DNA of 64,000 nucleotides from Paenibacillus lacisoli (GCF_030580655.1 NZ_JAUQTB010000010.1:91226-155225); one strand, 5' to 3'; shown: positions 53,869 through 61,726, counted from the first letter of the stretch. The notes: generated by a model not told the origin, from the letters alone. Program-made: numbers and translations.

Positions 53869-54042
53869 CTATCCGCCTGTGGCACTTGATAATGAAGTCG
53901 TCGTTGAGAGGCATCCTCCGGGACATGAAAAACATGCATACGACGAACCGCTGGCTACGCAGTTAGCCATAACTGAACTGAAATTCCCTTCTTCCTCAAG
54001 GATCTCCTCAACATACAAGTCAAATTCCATATTTGAATTCAA
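53869..54042 (-). CDS. RiPP precursor peptide C
   Basis: A 57-residue peptide starting with TTG at 54042, six bases after GGGAGGG; an internal ATG at 54030 would give 53 residues but is 18 bases from the ribosome site. The leader contains MEFDLYVEEILEEEGNFS, sharing L-Y-x-E-E-I with precursors A and B. The core has four Cys and many Ser, Thr and Gly; pieces are NCVASGSSYACFSCPGGC and LSTTTSLSSATGG at the C-terminus. NFS and ACFS also occur in precursor B. Cys and Ser/Thr are candidate azole and dehydration sites. Only composition, motif and location support the call, but all three agree. Confidence 0.85.
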   Translation of the reverse strand: MNSNMEFDLYVEEILEEEGNFSSVMANCVASGSSYACFSCPGGCLSTTTSLSSATGG

Positions 54043-54078
54043 CAATATCCCTCCCTCATGTTCACCGTGGATAACTGA

Positions 54079-54246
54079 TTAGCAGCCGCATGCACCTGTT
54101 GAACCTGTACCGGCAGAAGAAGTGCCAGAAGAGGAGAAACACGCAAATGTCCCCCAGCAGCAGGAAAAATTGGTCTCCAGATCTTCTTCAATAATTTCCT
54201 CTGCATACAGCTCAAGCTCTAGTTCCAATTTGGTTTTTAGAATCAT
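54079..54246 (-). CDS. RiPP precursor peptide B
   Basis: A 55-residue peptide with AAGGAGG upstream of ATG 54246. The leader is MILKTKLELELELYAEEIIE, then EDLETN: strongly acidic with the shared LYAEEI motif. The core starts around FSCCWGTFACF (residues 27-37) and continues SSSGTSSAGTGSTGACGC to the end. It has five Cys and eleven Ser/Thr in its last 28 residues. Adjacent pairs such as Ser-Cys-Cys and Ala-Cys-Gly-Cys are plausible thiazole sites. It lies 28 bases after precursor A and 36 bases before precursor C. Confidence 0.9.
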   Translation of the reverse strand: MILKTKLELELELYAEEIIEEDLETNFSCCWGTFACFSSSGTSSAGTGSTGACGC

Positions 54247-54274
54247 TTCTCAATGACCTCCTTCATTCGAACTG

Positions 54275-54454
54275 TTACCAACTAAGCGAACTTGCAGTTG
54301 TATAAGTACTGGCAGAACTTGTAGGGCAGGAAGCTGACAGAACTGAGCTTTCCGTACTCATTGTGGAGGTACCCGCAGTGGTAACGGTAAACTCCGTAAT
54401 TTCCGTTAGCTCTTCAGCATACAATTCCAGCACCATTTCCTCTTTTCTCTCCAT
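54275..54454 (-). CDS. RiPP precursor peptide A
   Basis: A 59-residue peptide. ATG 54454 is seven bases after AAGGAGGT; a GTG three codons earlier overlaps the ribosome site. The leader MERKEEMVLELYAEELTEIT shares LELYAEEL with precursor B. The C-terminal 20 residues are SASCPTSSASTYTTASSLSW after Leu39, with 12 Ser/Thr and one Cys. This differs from B and C, which have many Cys, and ends in Trp. The stretch SASC resembles thiopeptide core starts, but the rest is more like the Ser/Thr-rich goadsporin type. It is the first of three precursor genes, 33 bases after the dehydrogenase gene. Confidence 0.9.
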   Translation of the reverse strand: MERKEEMVLELYAEELTEITEFTVTTAGTSTMSTESSVLSASCPTSSASTYTTASSLSW

Positions 54455-54486
54455 TAGTCTCACCTCCTTTCCATGCTATTTATGGA

Positions 54487-55152
54487 CTAACCAAATGCGT
54501 AAGAAAAGACCTGACTCTTGTTGTAACCATCTATGTCTGTAAATTCCCTTAAGCTTTTTTGCAAGAACCCGGCAAACACGGTTCCCTCATAGCCGAATGC
54601 CAGTGATTGGAGCCAGGTATAATGACCTAATGCACCGATATTTTGAATGACCTCTTTATAACCTCTCTCGCCATATCGTTCTGTCACTTCCCTCAAAGCC
54701 ATAACGAAAATGACAATAGCTCCTGCGTGAGCAAACTCCTCCTGGATCACAATGTCTTTTTTATCCCGGTAATCTGGTAAAAGATATTTTTCTTCGAGCA
54801 GTTGAAGTTCCGGTTTATACGAATAAAAAGCTCTCGTATTCTTTGCCCCCTCGACCCGCTCCATAATAACCATTTGTTCAACAGGAATCTGATTCAGGAC
54901 AGGAAACTGTTTGCTAAATTGATAGTTGTATTGCAATATATTTAGCAGATCATTGTATTGAATAGTGTTGGAGGAATCGTAATCTTTGACCGACTCCCTA
55001 ATCTCAAAAATATGGCGGGTATCTACTAGCTTCTGATTCCATTCCATATGGCGGAAATCGGGGACCTCAGCCGGGTTCATTGTCAAATCAGCATTTGTTG
55101 ACTTCTCGATCATTTGCTCCAAAATGTAGTAACTATCAACAAATTGGCTCAT
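54487..55152 (-). CDS. Nitroreductase-like azoline dehydrogenase (second oxidase of the cluster)
   Basis: A 221-residue nitroreductase-fold protein. RHIFEIRESVKDYD near residue 46 matches the FMN-binding RxSxRxF region, and GYKEVIQNIGALGHYTWLQS near 170 the C-terminal dimer/flavin segment. It is shorter than typical SagB proteins but complete for the basic fold. It should oxidise azolines to azoles with FMN. A second SagB-type domain is fused to the upstream gene, so the two may act on different rings, or one may be structural. It overlaps that gene by 4 bases (ATGA type). Confidence 0.8.
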   Translation of the reverse strand: MSQFVDSYYILEQMIEKSTNADLTMNPAEVPDFRHMEWNQKLVDTRHIFEIRESVKDYDSSNTIQYNDLLNILQYNYQFSKQFPVLNQIPVEQMVIMERVEGAKNTRAFYSYKPELQLLEEKYLLPDYRDKKDIVIQEEFAHAGAIVIFVMALREVTERYGERGYKEVIQNIGALGHYTWLQSLAFGYEGTVFAGFLQKSLREFTDIDGYNKSQVFSYAFG

Positions 55153-56837
55153 TGAATACCTCCCTCCCTAAGTTCCAGGACCATCGTAATTATTTCTCCC
55201 ATATCGTGGATACCTAAGAGAGCATGAAGAAGCTCTTCATTGGACTCTATGAGTTTCTCTACCTCCAAACCTTCCTGCAGAGCAGCAACCTGGCACTGTG
55301 CCATAGCTACTCCGGCATCCAGATTTGCCAGTTTGAACGATAGTTGGTTGTATTTCTTGGCCAGCCTCTCAATGGATCCCGTTAAGATCAAATAGCCCAG
55401 AGGATCCCCTTCTCTGCCCTTCAGTAAAGTTGTCATTTGATGATCCTCAATAGGACCGGTAACCTGCTGGATCTCGTCCTCGAATGGCTGCAAATAATAT
55501 ATTGCACGTTCGAGGCCCGCGACGCGGCGATTCATGAAATACAGATTTACCGATCCCAGATTCCCCCCTGTCGGACACCAGCGCTTAACCTTGTAAGACA
55601 ATTGTTCTTTGATTCCGGCCGTATACCGCATTATCCTGATCATTTTGTTCAAGGATGCATCATTCCGGCTTTCCAGATCACGCAAGGGCCTGGAAGGAGA
55701 GTTCATATAGTTTTTGCTTTTGGAAGCAAGATTAATGTTCTTCGACTTATAATGATTTTGATGTTCTTTTAAACTTAAGTATTTACGTGAAGGGAACTCT
55801 ATGATTGATTCATACTGCGAGACTAAAGTGTGTTCTTGCTCATCCTCAGATGGATATGGACTGCAGGTTTTGCATCCCGGAATCCTAGTGAAAGTCACAT
55901 TGGTCTTGCTTAGGCTTCTGAGGTCGTAAACCTCCAGTGTGTTTTGACTCAAAGGAGAAATATGAATTCCTGACAAAATATTTGTAATACCAGGAATGAT
56001 TAGAGATATTCCTAATTGGGCAGCCTTCAGATTACTCTCTGCAGCCTGTAGGTGGGTATCCTCCAAATCCAGGCGCTCCAACTGACGGGTAAAACAGTCA
56101 AAGCAAATCGTTTCATTGCGGTCTACCAAAGGGCCAAATACGATCTGGTCTCCCTGCATAGAGATGAAAAGAAACTCATAATGATTTTTGTACAATTCCC
56201 GGGCAAAAGGCTCCCAGCAGACAATCTCTTCGTTGTCCGTACATACGCCAATAAAAAAAGAATTACGTTGTAAATCATCATGGTGCTCCCATTGATCTAT
56301 ACTGACAATCTCCGTGTCCAGGCCGCTGAACTTTAATTGCTTTTGCAGTTCATCTACTACAGCCCTTTCCACATCCGTTCTAAAACCCAAAACAATATTT
56401 CTTGACAGGACTCTCTCGACGGCTTGACCCACACTCTTGTTAATTCTTGTGCCGTCAACTAACCGATCGTAATATTTATATAAAGGGTGTCCAGCCAGAT
56501 CTGCCGCATGATGGTCATTTTCTTGAAGCAACCCTCGCGTATACAGCAAAGATATAACCTGAAACATATGCTGCTCCGGGTACTCACCCAGTTTAATCAG
56601 CTCACTGATATGTCTGGTACCGTCGCATTTATCAATAACATACGGAAGAATATTATTGATGGATTGGCCTCTGAACAGCTGCTTCTCCGTACCGCCGTCG
56701 ACAACAAGTCTGTCTTCATCCAGCTTAATAAATGTAAAACCAGTTGAAATTCTAGGGTACTCCGGGATTTTAAACTGAGGGTCATTGAGGACAGCCAATG
56801 CCATTCGTTCACTGCTCATATGCTCCAGCACCTTCAT
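55149..56837 (-). CDS. Fusion: leader-recognition domain + E1-like partner + SagB-type dehydrogenase
   Basis: A 562-residue three-part protein. Residues 30-105 resemble a winged-helix RiPP recognition element (FTFIKLDEDRLVVDGG ... LLYTRGLLQE). Residues about 145-330 are ocin-ThiF/E1-like, with zinc pairs Cys245/Cys248 (TICFDCF) and Cys322/Cys325 (GCKTCSP). Residues about 395-560 are a SagB-type dehydrogenase with the block PTGGNLGSVNLYFMNRRVAG and a YYLQP motif. It should bind the precursor leader, present it to YcaO, and oxidise the resulting azolines. In most known clusters the partner and dehydrogenase are separate proteins. It overlaps both neighbours by 4 bases, so it is tightly coupled. 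Confidence 0.82.
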   Translation of the reverse strand: MKVLEHMSSERMALAVLNDPQFKIPEYPRISTGFTFIKLDEDRLVVDGGTEKQLFRGQSINNILPYVIDKCDGTRHISELIKLGEYPEQHMFQVISLLYTRGLLQENDHHAADLAGHPLYKYYDRLVDGTRINKSVGQAVERVLSRNIVLGFRTDVERAVVDELQKQLKFSGLDTEIVSIDQWEHHDDLQRNSFFIGVCTDNEEIVCWEPFARELYKNHYEFLFISMQGDQIVFGPLVDRNETICFDCFTRQLERLDLEDTHLQAAESNLKAAQLGISLIIPGITNILSGIHISPLSQNTLEVYDLRSLSKTNVTFTRIPGCKTCSPYPSEDEQEHTLVSQYESIIEFPSRKYLSLKEHQNHYKSKNINLASKSKNYMNSPSRPLRDLESRNDASLNKMIRIMRYTAGIKEQLSYKVKRWCPTGGNLGSVNLYFMNRRVAGLERAIYYLQPFEDEIQQVTGPIEDHQMTTLLKGREGDPLGYLILTGSIERLAKKYNQLSFKLANLDAGVAMAQCQVAALQEGLEVEKLIESNEELLHALLGIHDMGEIITMVLELREGGIQ

Positions 56838-57463
56838 TCTGCAAATACCCCCTCGTTCAAGTACTTCAACATATGGATGTAAGATCTGCTTTCAGGCTCT
56901 ATAGGTTCTCCGCATAATTTGCAGCCGTGTACACCGATAACCTTTGAATTCACAAAAGTTCTATTATATAAATTTATCCGGCTTATCTTTCCCCTGAACT
57001 GTTCCATCGCCGTCTGCGGATTCTCTCTGAGAAGCTCAATCCAGTTCATAATCAGCAGATTATCTGCAGGATGAATTTCCACCGGACCTCGGTTAGAACC
57101 CTCTTCGTAATGCTTGTACACTCCCTGTGTCAGTTTTACATTAGGGTCATGCTGAAACAGCCTGTCCATGTAGCAATGAAAGCAGCCCTCAGATCCTTGC
57201 ATGGATAAAGGACCTATCGTTAAAAACGGATAGTCGACCATAATCGGGATGAACACCCTTCCGTATTGCAGGACAGCAGTTTCGATTTCTTTGGCGGTAC
57301 GAATCAAAGGGACGTCCGAAACTAGAATGTGAAATTCCTCCTTGGGGTTCACTCTTTCACCAATCGGATTCGCTTCCTCCAAATCTGTAAAACAGATGTC
57401 TTCCTCTTCACTCCAAAATTTCCGTAACCAAGCGCCTGTAGAGCCATAAGTATAAACCTGCAT
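56834..57463 (-). CDS. Short E1-like partner protein with zinc tetrathiolate
   Basis: A 209-residue protein with two CxxC pairs: EGCFHCYMDRLF (Cys94, Cys97) and HGCKLCGEP (Cys181, Cys184). These are the zinc site of TOMM cyclodehydratase partner (E1-like/ocin-ThiF) proteins. It has no N-terminal winged-helix recognition domain and is about half the size of a full partner. The following gene encodes another E1-like domain that does have one, so the two may form a hetero-complex with YcaO. An alternative is a degenerate duplicate. It begins 15 bases after the YcaO stop. Confidence 0.78.
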   Translation of the reverse strand: MQVYTYGSTGAWLRKFWSEEEDICFTDLEEANPIGERVNPKEEFHILVSDVPLIRTAKEIETAVLQYGRVFIPIMVDYPFLTIGPLSMQGSEGCFHCYMDRLFQHDPNVKLTQGVYKHYEEGSNRGPVEIHPADNLLIMNWIELLRENPQTAMEQFRGKISRINLYNRTFVNSKVIGVHGCKLCGEPIEPESRSYIHMLKYLNEGVFAE

Positions 57464-57478
57464 TTTTCTCCCCCCTAA

Positions 57479-58783
57479 TCATGCAAATGGTTGAGGTTTT
57501 TGATTTAATTGCTCTTCTGTCTTCCGTGCATACCCCATCTTTTCCGGCCCATCATAGAGTCGCGTGCTCCCCTTAAATTGAGCTCTGTAAAAGAAGGATA
57601 AGGGCTGCAGCGTAGGAATAATTACTCTAACCGCACTCATACCAGCTCTTTTAGCTTCATCAGAGGTAATATCCACAGCAAAGATTTCATGTCCTTTCTC
57701 TTGAAGGATTTGAATAAGATTATTCAGATCCTCCTTGTCCGATCCGGTACTAAGATTTCTCATATCCGTAAGACTCTTCTCATCTTTTGTGTTTCTCAGG
57801 AAGTTAAACGAATCCAGCTGTGAGGGATGTCCCATGTACAGAGCCCCGTCAGTCACTTCATGAAATTGGTCCAGAACCGTTTTGTCCGGTTGGCGGTTCT
57901 GCAAGGCAATTCTCAATGAGGCGGCTTCACGTGTTATCTTTGAAAAGGCAATGAGCGGGTCTAATTCTGTAGTACACATAACCATTGCGGCAACTTTCCT
58001 GTTGTGCTCGGATATTTGCAGGCTGTATATGCTCGGAATACCAAGGTCGGTCGTTGCATCAAAATAATAGGTTTGGATAAAAGGGTTATTGGCCGTACGA
58101 TTGTAGTAATCAAGACACCACTCAGGGAGAGCATCGGTTCTGATTTCTAGTTTCCGGAGCGGCAGTTCATTTAACCAGGTGAGTGAGATAGCGTCCCTTT
58201 CAACAACCTCATTGATTCCATTAATCAGGGCTTTTTCAAAGTTCATATGTATAGCACAGCCCGTAGAGATGGGCAGCCAGAAGCGTTCGCTGTTATTCAT
58301 ATAAGGGATATGTAAATAGGTCATAATTGCAGGAATATACAACGGCTTCTGACTGGTAAGGGAGATTCCCTTTACCCATCTGATTTTTTGACTTTTATCA
58401 GGCCTGATTAACGGGCAATTCGGATATGCGTACTCCTGGTCAGATAATACAGGGATACTCTCCAGATCCAAGGCATCAGATCCCAGTTCGTCGGCAGAGG
58501 CCACAATGAACTGATCTGCTGTATATGTACATGAACAATACCTTTCCAGAGTCTCTGCAATCGCTTTAGTTTTGGCTAACCCTGACTTTGTATCTCCTCC
58601 TGCCCCGTCCAGTTTCATAGATAAACCGGAGTTCCTGTTGTTAAATAACGCAACGTTGTTCAGATCTCCCAGTCCACAGCTGAATATATTGTACTGGGGG
58701 TCTCCTGCACATTGAGGAAGTTTTGAAGGGTACGTCATTAATCCGCCTAAAGGCTGATAAAGCATTTCCAGAGTACTATTCAT
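57479..58783 (-). CDS. YcaO-domain azoline-forming cyclodehydratase
   Basis: A 434-residue YcaO protein. ATP-binding acidic residues are in AKTKAIAETLERYC (Glu77, Glu80) and NGINEVVERDA (Glu192, Glu195). SGLSMKLDGAGGDTKSG matches the N-terminal family block. It ends KPQPFA, a variant of the Pro-rich C-terminus (PxPxP) that marks cyclodehydratases of the TOMM class and helps form the active site. It uses ATP to convert Cys/Ser/Thr to thiazolines and oxazolines together with the E1-like partners downstream. It is the first gene of the operon; AAGGATGG lies before the ATG. Confidence 0.93.
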   Translation of the reverse strand: MNSTLEMLYQPLGGLMTYPSKLPQCAGDPQYNIFSCGLGDLNNVALFNNRNSGLSMKLDGAGGDTKSGLAKTKAIAETLERYCSCTYTADQFIVASADELGSDALDLESIPVLSDQEYAYPNCPLIRPDKSQKIRWVKGISLTSQKPLYIPAIMTYLHIPYMNNSERFWLPISTGCAIHMNFEKALINGINEVVERDAISLTWLNELPLRKLEIRTDALPEWCLDYYNRTANNPFIQTYYFDATTDLGIPSIYSLQISEHNRKVAAMVMCTTELDPLIAFSKITREAASLRIALQNRQPDKTVLDQFHEVTDGALYMGHPSQLDSFNFLRNTKDEKSLTDMRNLSTGSDKEDLNNLIQILQEKGHEIFAVDITSDEAKRAGMSAVRVIIPTLQPLSFFYRAQFKGSTRLYDGPEKMGYARKTEEQLNQKPQPFA

Positions 58784-58796
58784 ATAACCATCCTTA

Positions 58797-58827
58797 AATG
58801 TTTAATTTTGTATAACAATAAAACATT
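58797..58827 (-). promoter_or_regulatory. Inverted repeat in the leader of the RiPP operon
   Basis: AATGTTT (58797-58803) and AAACATT (58821-58827) flank 17 A/T-rich bases, 14 bases upstream of the YcaO start. Further upstream is TTTACA (minus strand, near 58840), a possible -35, but no convincing -10 at the right spacing was found. It could be an operator; no regulator is encoded in the cluster. Confidence 0.3.
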
Positions 58828-59007
58828 CAACTATATTCTGTAAACAAAATAACGGATTTTTTTGAAATAATTAGTATTTTAGTATTATTTATATAAAAAA
58901 TACGCTACTTTTTTACCAAATATTTTCTAACATTTGACATGTATTTACTTTCATATCCATAATAATAGGGTGAATGGGTGGTATTTATTTGGAGAGGAGG
59001 GATTAAT

Positions 59008-59157
59008 ATTACAAAATTAAATATTATATTTACCTCATTCATTTTTATTTTTATCCTCTTCTTTTCTATACTTCTGAATGATTGGCGTATTTCGTATATT
59101 GGTCTGCCCCTTTTATTGGTCGGCTTTTTAGTCACAGCCAACAACAAGAAAAAATAG
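59008..59157 (+). CDS. Possible small two-span membrane protein next to the RiPP operon
   Basis: An open frame of 49 codons begins with ATT, seven bases after a strong ribosome site (GAGGAGG). It has two hydrophobic runs (IIFTSFIFIFILFFSILL and YIGLPLLLVGFLV) and a basic tail NNKKK, which is plausible for a small membrane protein. ATT is a very rare start codon and no ATG, GTG or TTG lies at a usable distance, so the call is tentative. Its position, divergent from the operon, would fit an immunity function. Outside it, 58784-59228 holds the inverted repeat at 58797-58827 and the terminator at 59164-59204. Confidence 0.35.
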   Translation: MTKLNIIFTSFIFIFILFFSILLNDWRISYIGLPLLLVGFLVTANNKKK

Positions 59158-59163
59158 CAAAAT

Positions 59164-59204
59164 AAAAAAAGAGGCGTGAGATCTGAAAATCTCACGCCTC
59201 TTTT
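59164..59204. terminator. Bidirectional terminator
   Basis: GAGGCGTGAGAT pairs with ATCTCACGCCTC around a short loop, with A and T runs on either side. It lies downstream of the ATPase gene (-) and of the possible small membrane protein (+). Confidence 0.9.
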
Positions 59205-59228
59205 AAACTTTTGCTTATCCTTCGTTCG

Positions 59229-61538
59229 TTACTTGTCTTGACCGTTAACCTTCAGCACCCGCATTGCGTTCAGCACGGCCAGAACGGTTACGCCCACATC
59301 AGAGAACACAGCCTCCCACATCGTGGCGATCCCGAAAGCACCCAGAATCAGAAATACGGCCTTGACCCCAAATGCGAATGCGATATTCTGCCACACGATA
59401 GCCCGGGTACGTCTGGCAATCCGGATAGCCGCTGCCACCCGTGAAGGTTCATCGGTCATGATGACGATATCCGCCGCTTCAATAGCCGCATCCGAGCCCA
59501 GACCACCCATGGCAATGCCAACATCTGCCCGGGCAAGCACAGGAGTATCATTAATACCGTCGCCCACGAAGATGATTTTCTCCTTCGACGATTTCTTGGC
59601 ATCCAGCTTCTCGATTTCTTCCACCTTATTTCCCGGCAGCAGTTCTGCATGGACTTCGTCAACGCCGAGCTGACGGCCGACCGCATCGCCAACAGCCTTG
59701 GCATCACCAGTCAGCATGACGGTTTTACGAATACCCAACTCCTTCAGTGAGGTAATCGCCTTGGCGGCATCCTCTTTGATCTCATCCGAGATCACCAGGT
59801 AACCCGCGTATTGGCCGTCTGCCGCCAGATGGACGATAGTGCCAGTCTCCTGCGGATTTTCATACGCTATATTGAACTTCTTCATGAGTTTGGCGTTACC
59901 GGCCAGAATGGCTCTGCCGTCTACCTGAGCCTCTGTACCATGGCCCGAAATTTCGTTATATTCCCCTACCCGCGAGCCGTCAATACTGCCGTTAAAAGCC
60001 ATCCGGATCGATTCGGCAATCGGGTGAGTCGAATGCAGTTCGGCATGTGCCGCAAGGTTCAGCAGCTGTCCGGATTCGAACCCTGCAGCCGGATAGCTGC
60101 CTGTCACCCGGAATGTACCTTTCGTGAGGGTGCCGGTTTTGTCGAACACCACATATTTCACATCATTTAAAGCCTCCAGATAGTTACTGCCCTTCACCAG
60201 GATGCCATTACGTGAAGCCGCACCGATCCCTCCGAAGAAACCAAGCGGAATGGAGACAACCAGGGCACAAGGACAAGAAATGACGAGAAAGACAAGTGCA
60301 CGATAGATCCAGTCACTGAAAGTGGCGCCATTAATAACGAGCGGCGGAACCACCGCCAGCAGCAGCGCTGCAATGACTACCGCAGGTGTATAATAACGGG
60401 CAAACTTCGTGATGAAGTTCTCGGTCTGAGCCTTGCGGCTGCTCGCATTCTGGACTAACTCAAGAATTCTGGACACTGAGGATTCCCCGAAAATTTTGGT
60501 AACCCGAACGGTTAATACCCCATTCTTGTTAATAAATCCGCCTAGAACCTCGGCATCCCTGCCTACTTCTCTAGGTACCGATTCACCTGTCAGCGCAGAT
60601 GTATCGACCATGGAGGTGCCTTCAACAATGATACCGTCCAGCGGCACCTTCTCCCCCGGTTTCACCACAATGAGGTCTCCAACCGCAACCTCTTCCGGCT
60701 GTACCACTATCACTTCCGTCCCTTTCTTCAGGTTGGCATAATCCGGCCTGATATTCATCAGCGAGGTAATGGATTTACGTGACCGGTTGACTGCCATCCC
60801 CTGGAATAGCTCCCCGATTTGGTAGAACAGCATAACGGCTACCCCTTCAGGATATTGTCCGATAGCAAACGCACCCACCGTCGCAAGCGACATCAGGAAA
60901 TATTCATCAAACACCTGCCCGCGTACAATATTTTTGACTGCCTGGAGAACAATCTCTCCGCCCACGATCAGGTAAGCGGCCAGGAAAACAACCAGTTCTG
61001 CCCATCCCTGCAGCGGTGACAGCAAGCCTATAGCTGCTAACACTGCGCCGGTGACCAATCGAATGATCATCATCCGGGTCTCGCCCGCTCCATGGTCATG
61101 GCTGTGGGAATGTCCTTCGTGTCCCGCATGATCATGGTTATGATCGTGACGGTGACCTTCATGCGCGTTTGCGGCATCGCTGTGTCCTTCGTGTGAATGT
61201 ACACCTCTGCCGCTGCGGCCTGCAGCTCCCGGAGCTCCAGCGGATTTCTCACTGACCCGTATCTTCGGCTCCAGCTTCTTCACCGTACGCTTGGTCTGCG
61301 ACAGCACCTCTTCTTCAAGGTCAGAACGGGTCTCAAGCTTCAGCGTCTGGGTCGCAAAATTCACAGAACACGCTGTGACACCCTGGACCTTCTTCACTCC
61401 GTTCTCGATCTTCATCGCACAGCTGGCACAGTCGAGCCCGTTCAGCAGCAGTTCGCGTCTTACTGTAGTCTCTTCCGTATGATTGGTATTGGATTGATTG
61501 GTTTGCTCCATTGAATTCAGGTTTCCCATCGTTCCCAC
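59229..61538 (-). CDS. cadA: P1B-2-type Zn2+/Cd2+ exporting ATPase (CadA/ZntA-like)
   Basis: A 769-residue heavy-metal ATPase. The N-terminal HMA domain has GLDCASC at 34-40. A His-rich linker at about 114-149 contains over a dozen His in repeats such as HEGH and HDHNHDH. Membrane motif CPC appears in VISCPCALVVS, the phosphorylation site in VFDKTGTLTKG, and the hinge in GDGINDTPVLA. The last spans have FGVKAVF and FSDVGVT, the Lys/Asp pair typical of Zn/Cd/Pb pumps rather than Cu pumps. GTG at 61538 is the probable start (AAGGA upstream). A divergent metal-sensor gene and operator lie upstream. Confidence 0.95.
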   Translation of the reverse strand: MGTMGNLNSMEQTNQSNTNHTEETTVRRELLLNGLDCASCAMKIENGVKKVQGVTACSVNFATQTLKLETRSDLEEEVLSQTKRTVKKLEPKIRVSEKSAGAPGAAGRSGRGVHSHEGHSDAANAHEGHRHDHNHDHAGHEGHSHSHDHGAGETRMMIIRLVTGAVLAAIGLLSPLQGWAELVVFLAAYLIVGGEIVLQAVKNIVRGQVFDEYFLMSLATVGAFAIGQYPEGVAVMLFYQIGELFQGMAVNRSRKSITSLMNIRPDYANLKKGTEVIVVQPEEVAVGDLIVVKPGEKVPLDGIIVEGTSMVDTSALTGESVPREVGRDAEVLGGFINKNGVLTVRVTKIFGESSVSRILELVQNASSRKAQTENFITKFARYYTPAVVIAALLLAVVPPLVINGATFSDWIYRALVFLVISCPCALVVSIPLGFFGGIGAASRNGILVKGSNYLEALNDVKYVVFDKTGTLTKGTFRVTGSYPAAGFESGQLLNLAAHAELHSTHPIAESIRMAFNGSIDGSRVGEYNEISGHGTEAQVDGRAILAGNAKLMKKFNIAYENPQETGTIVHLAADGQYAGYLVISDEIKEDAAKAITSLKELGIRKTVMLTGDAKAVGDAVGRQLGVDEVHAELLPGNKVEEIEKLDAKKSSKEKIIFVGDGINDTPVLARADVGIAMGGLGSDAAIEAADIVIMTDEPSRVAAAIRIARRTRAIVWQNIAFAFGVKAVFLILGAFGIATMWEAVFSDVGVTVLAVLNAMRVLKVNGQDK

Positions 61539-61587
61539 TCACATCCTTTTCTTAACAAAACTTACCCGTTTTGCGCCTTCTAATAAC

Positions 61588-61640
61588 ATATGAGCATGTA
61601 TTCATATATAGAGTATATGCTCCTTCTTCATGAGCGTCAA
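61588..61640 (-). promoter_or_regulatory. Metal-responsive promoter and operator of the ATPase gene
   Basis: Minus-strand TTGACG (61635-61640), a 17-base spacer and TATACT (61612-61617). The dyad ATATGA-N8-TCATAT (61588-61607) follows four bases after the -10. This resembles operators of SmtB/CzrA-type ArsR repressors, so metal should release repression of the pump. TATAAT at 61697-61702 is the likely -10 of the divergent sensor gene. Confidence 0.7.
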
Positions 61641-61726
61641 CAACATTACAGCCAAAATCGGCCCAAAATCATGTTATTCTTAAGGAGCAAGTGCGATATA
61701 ATAGACCCTAGTATGGGAACAGGCAG

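Noticed and set aside
53843..54082. A 79-codon open frame on the plus strand across the precursor region
   Set aside because: It is antisense to precursor C, has no ribosome site, and its existence follows from the codon make-up of the minus-strand gene. The minus-strand frames have good ribosome sites and a shared leader motif.
47784..58783. Reading the cluster as a class I lanthipeptide
   Set aside because: LanB here is split, there is no LanC cyclase, and YcaO plus SagB-type genes are present. These features fit azole-containing dehydrated peptides.
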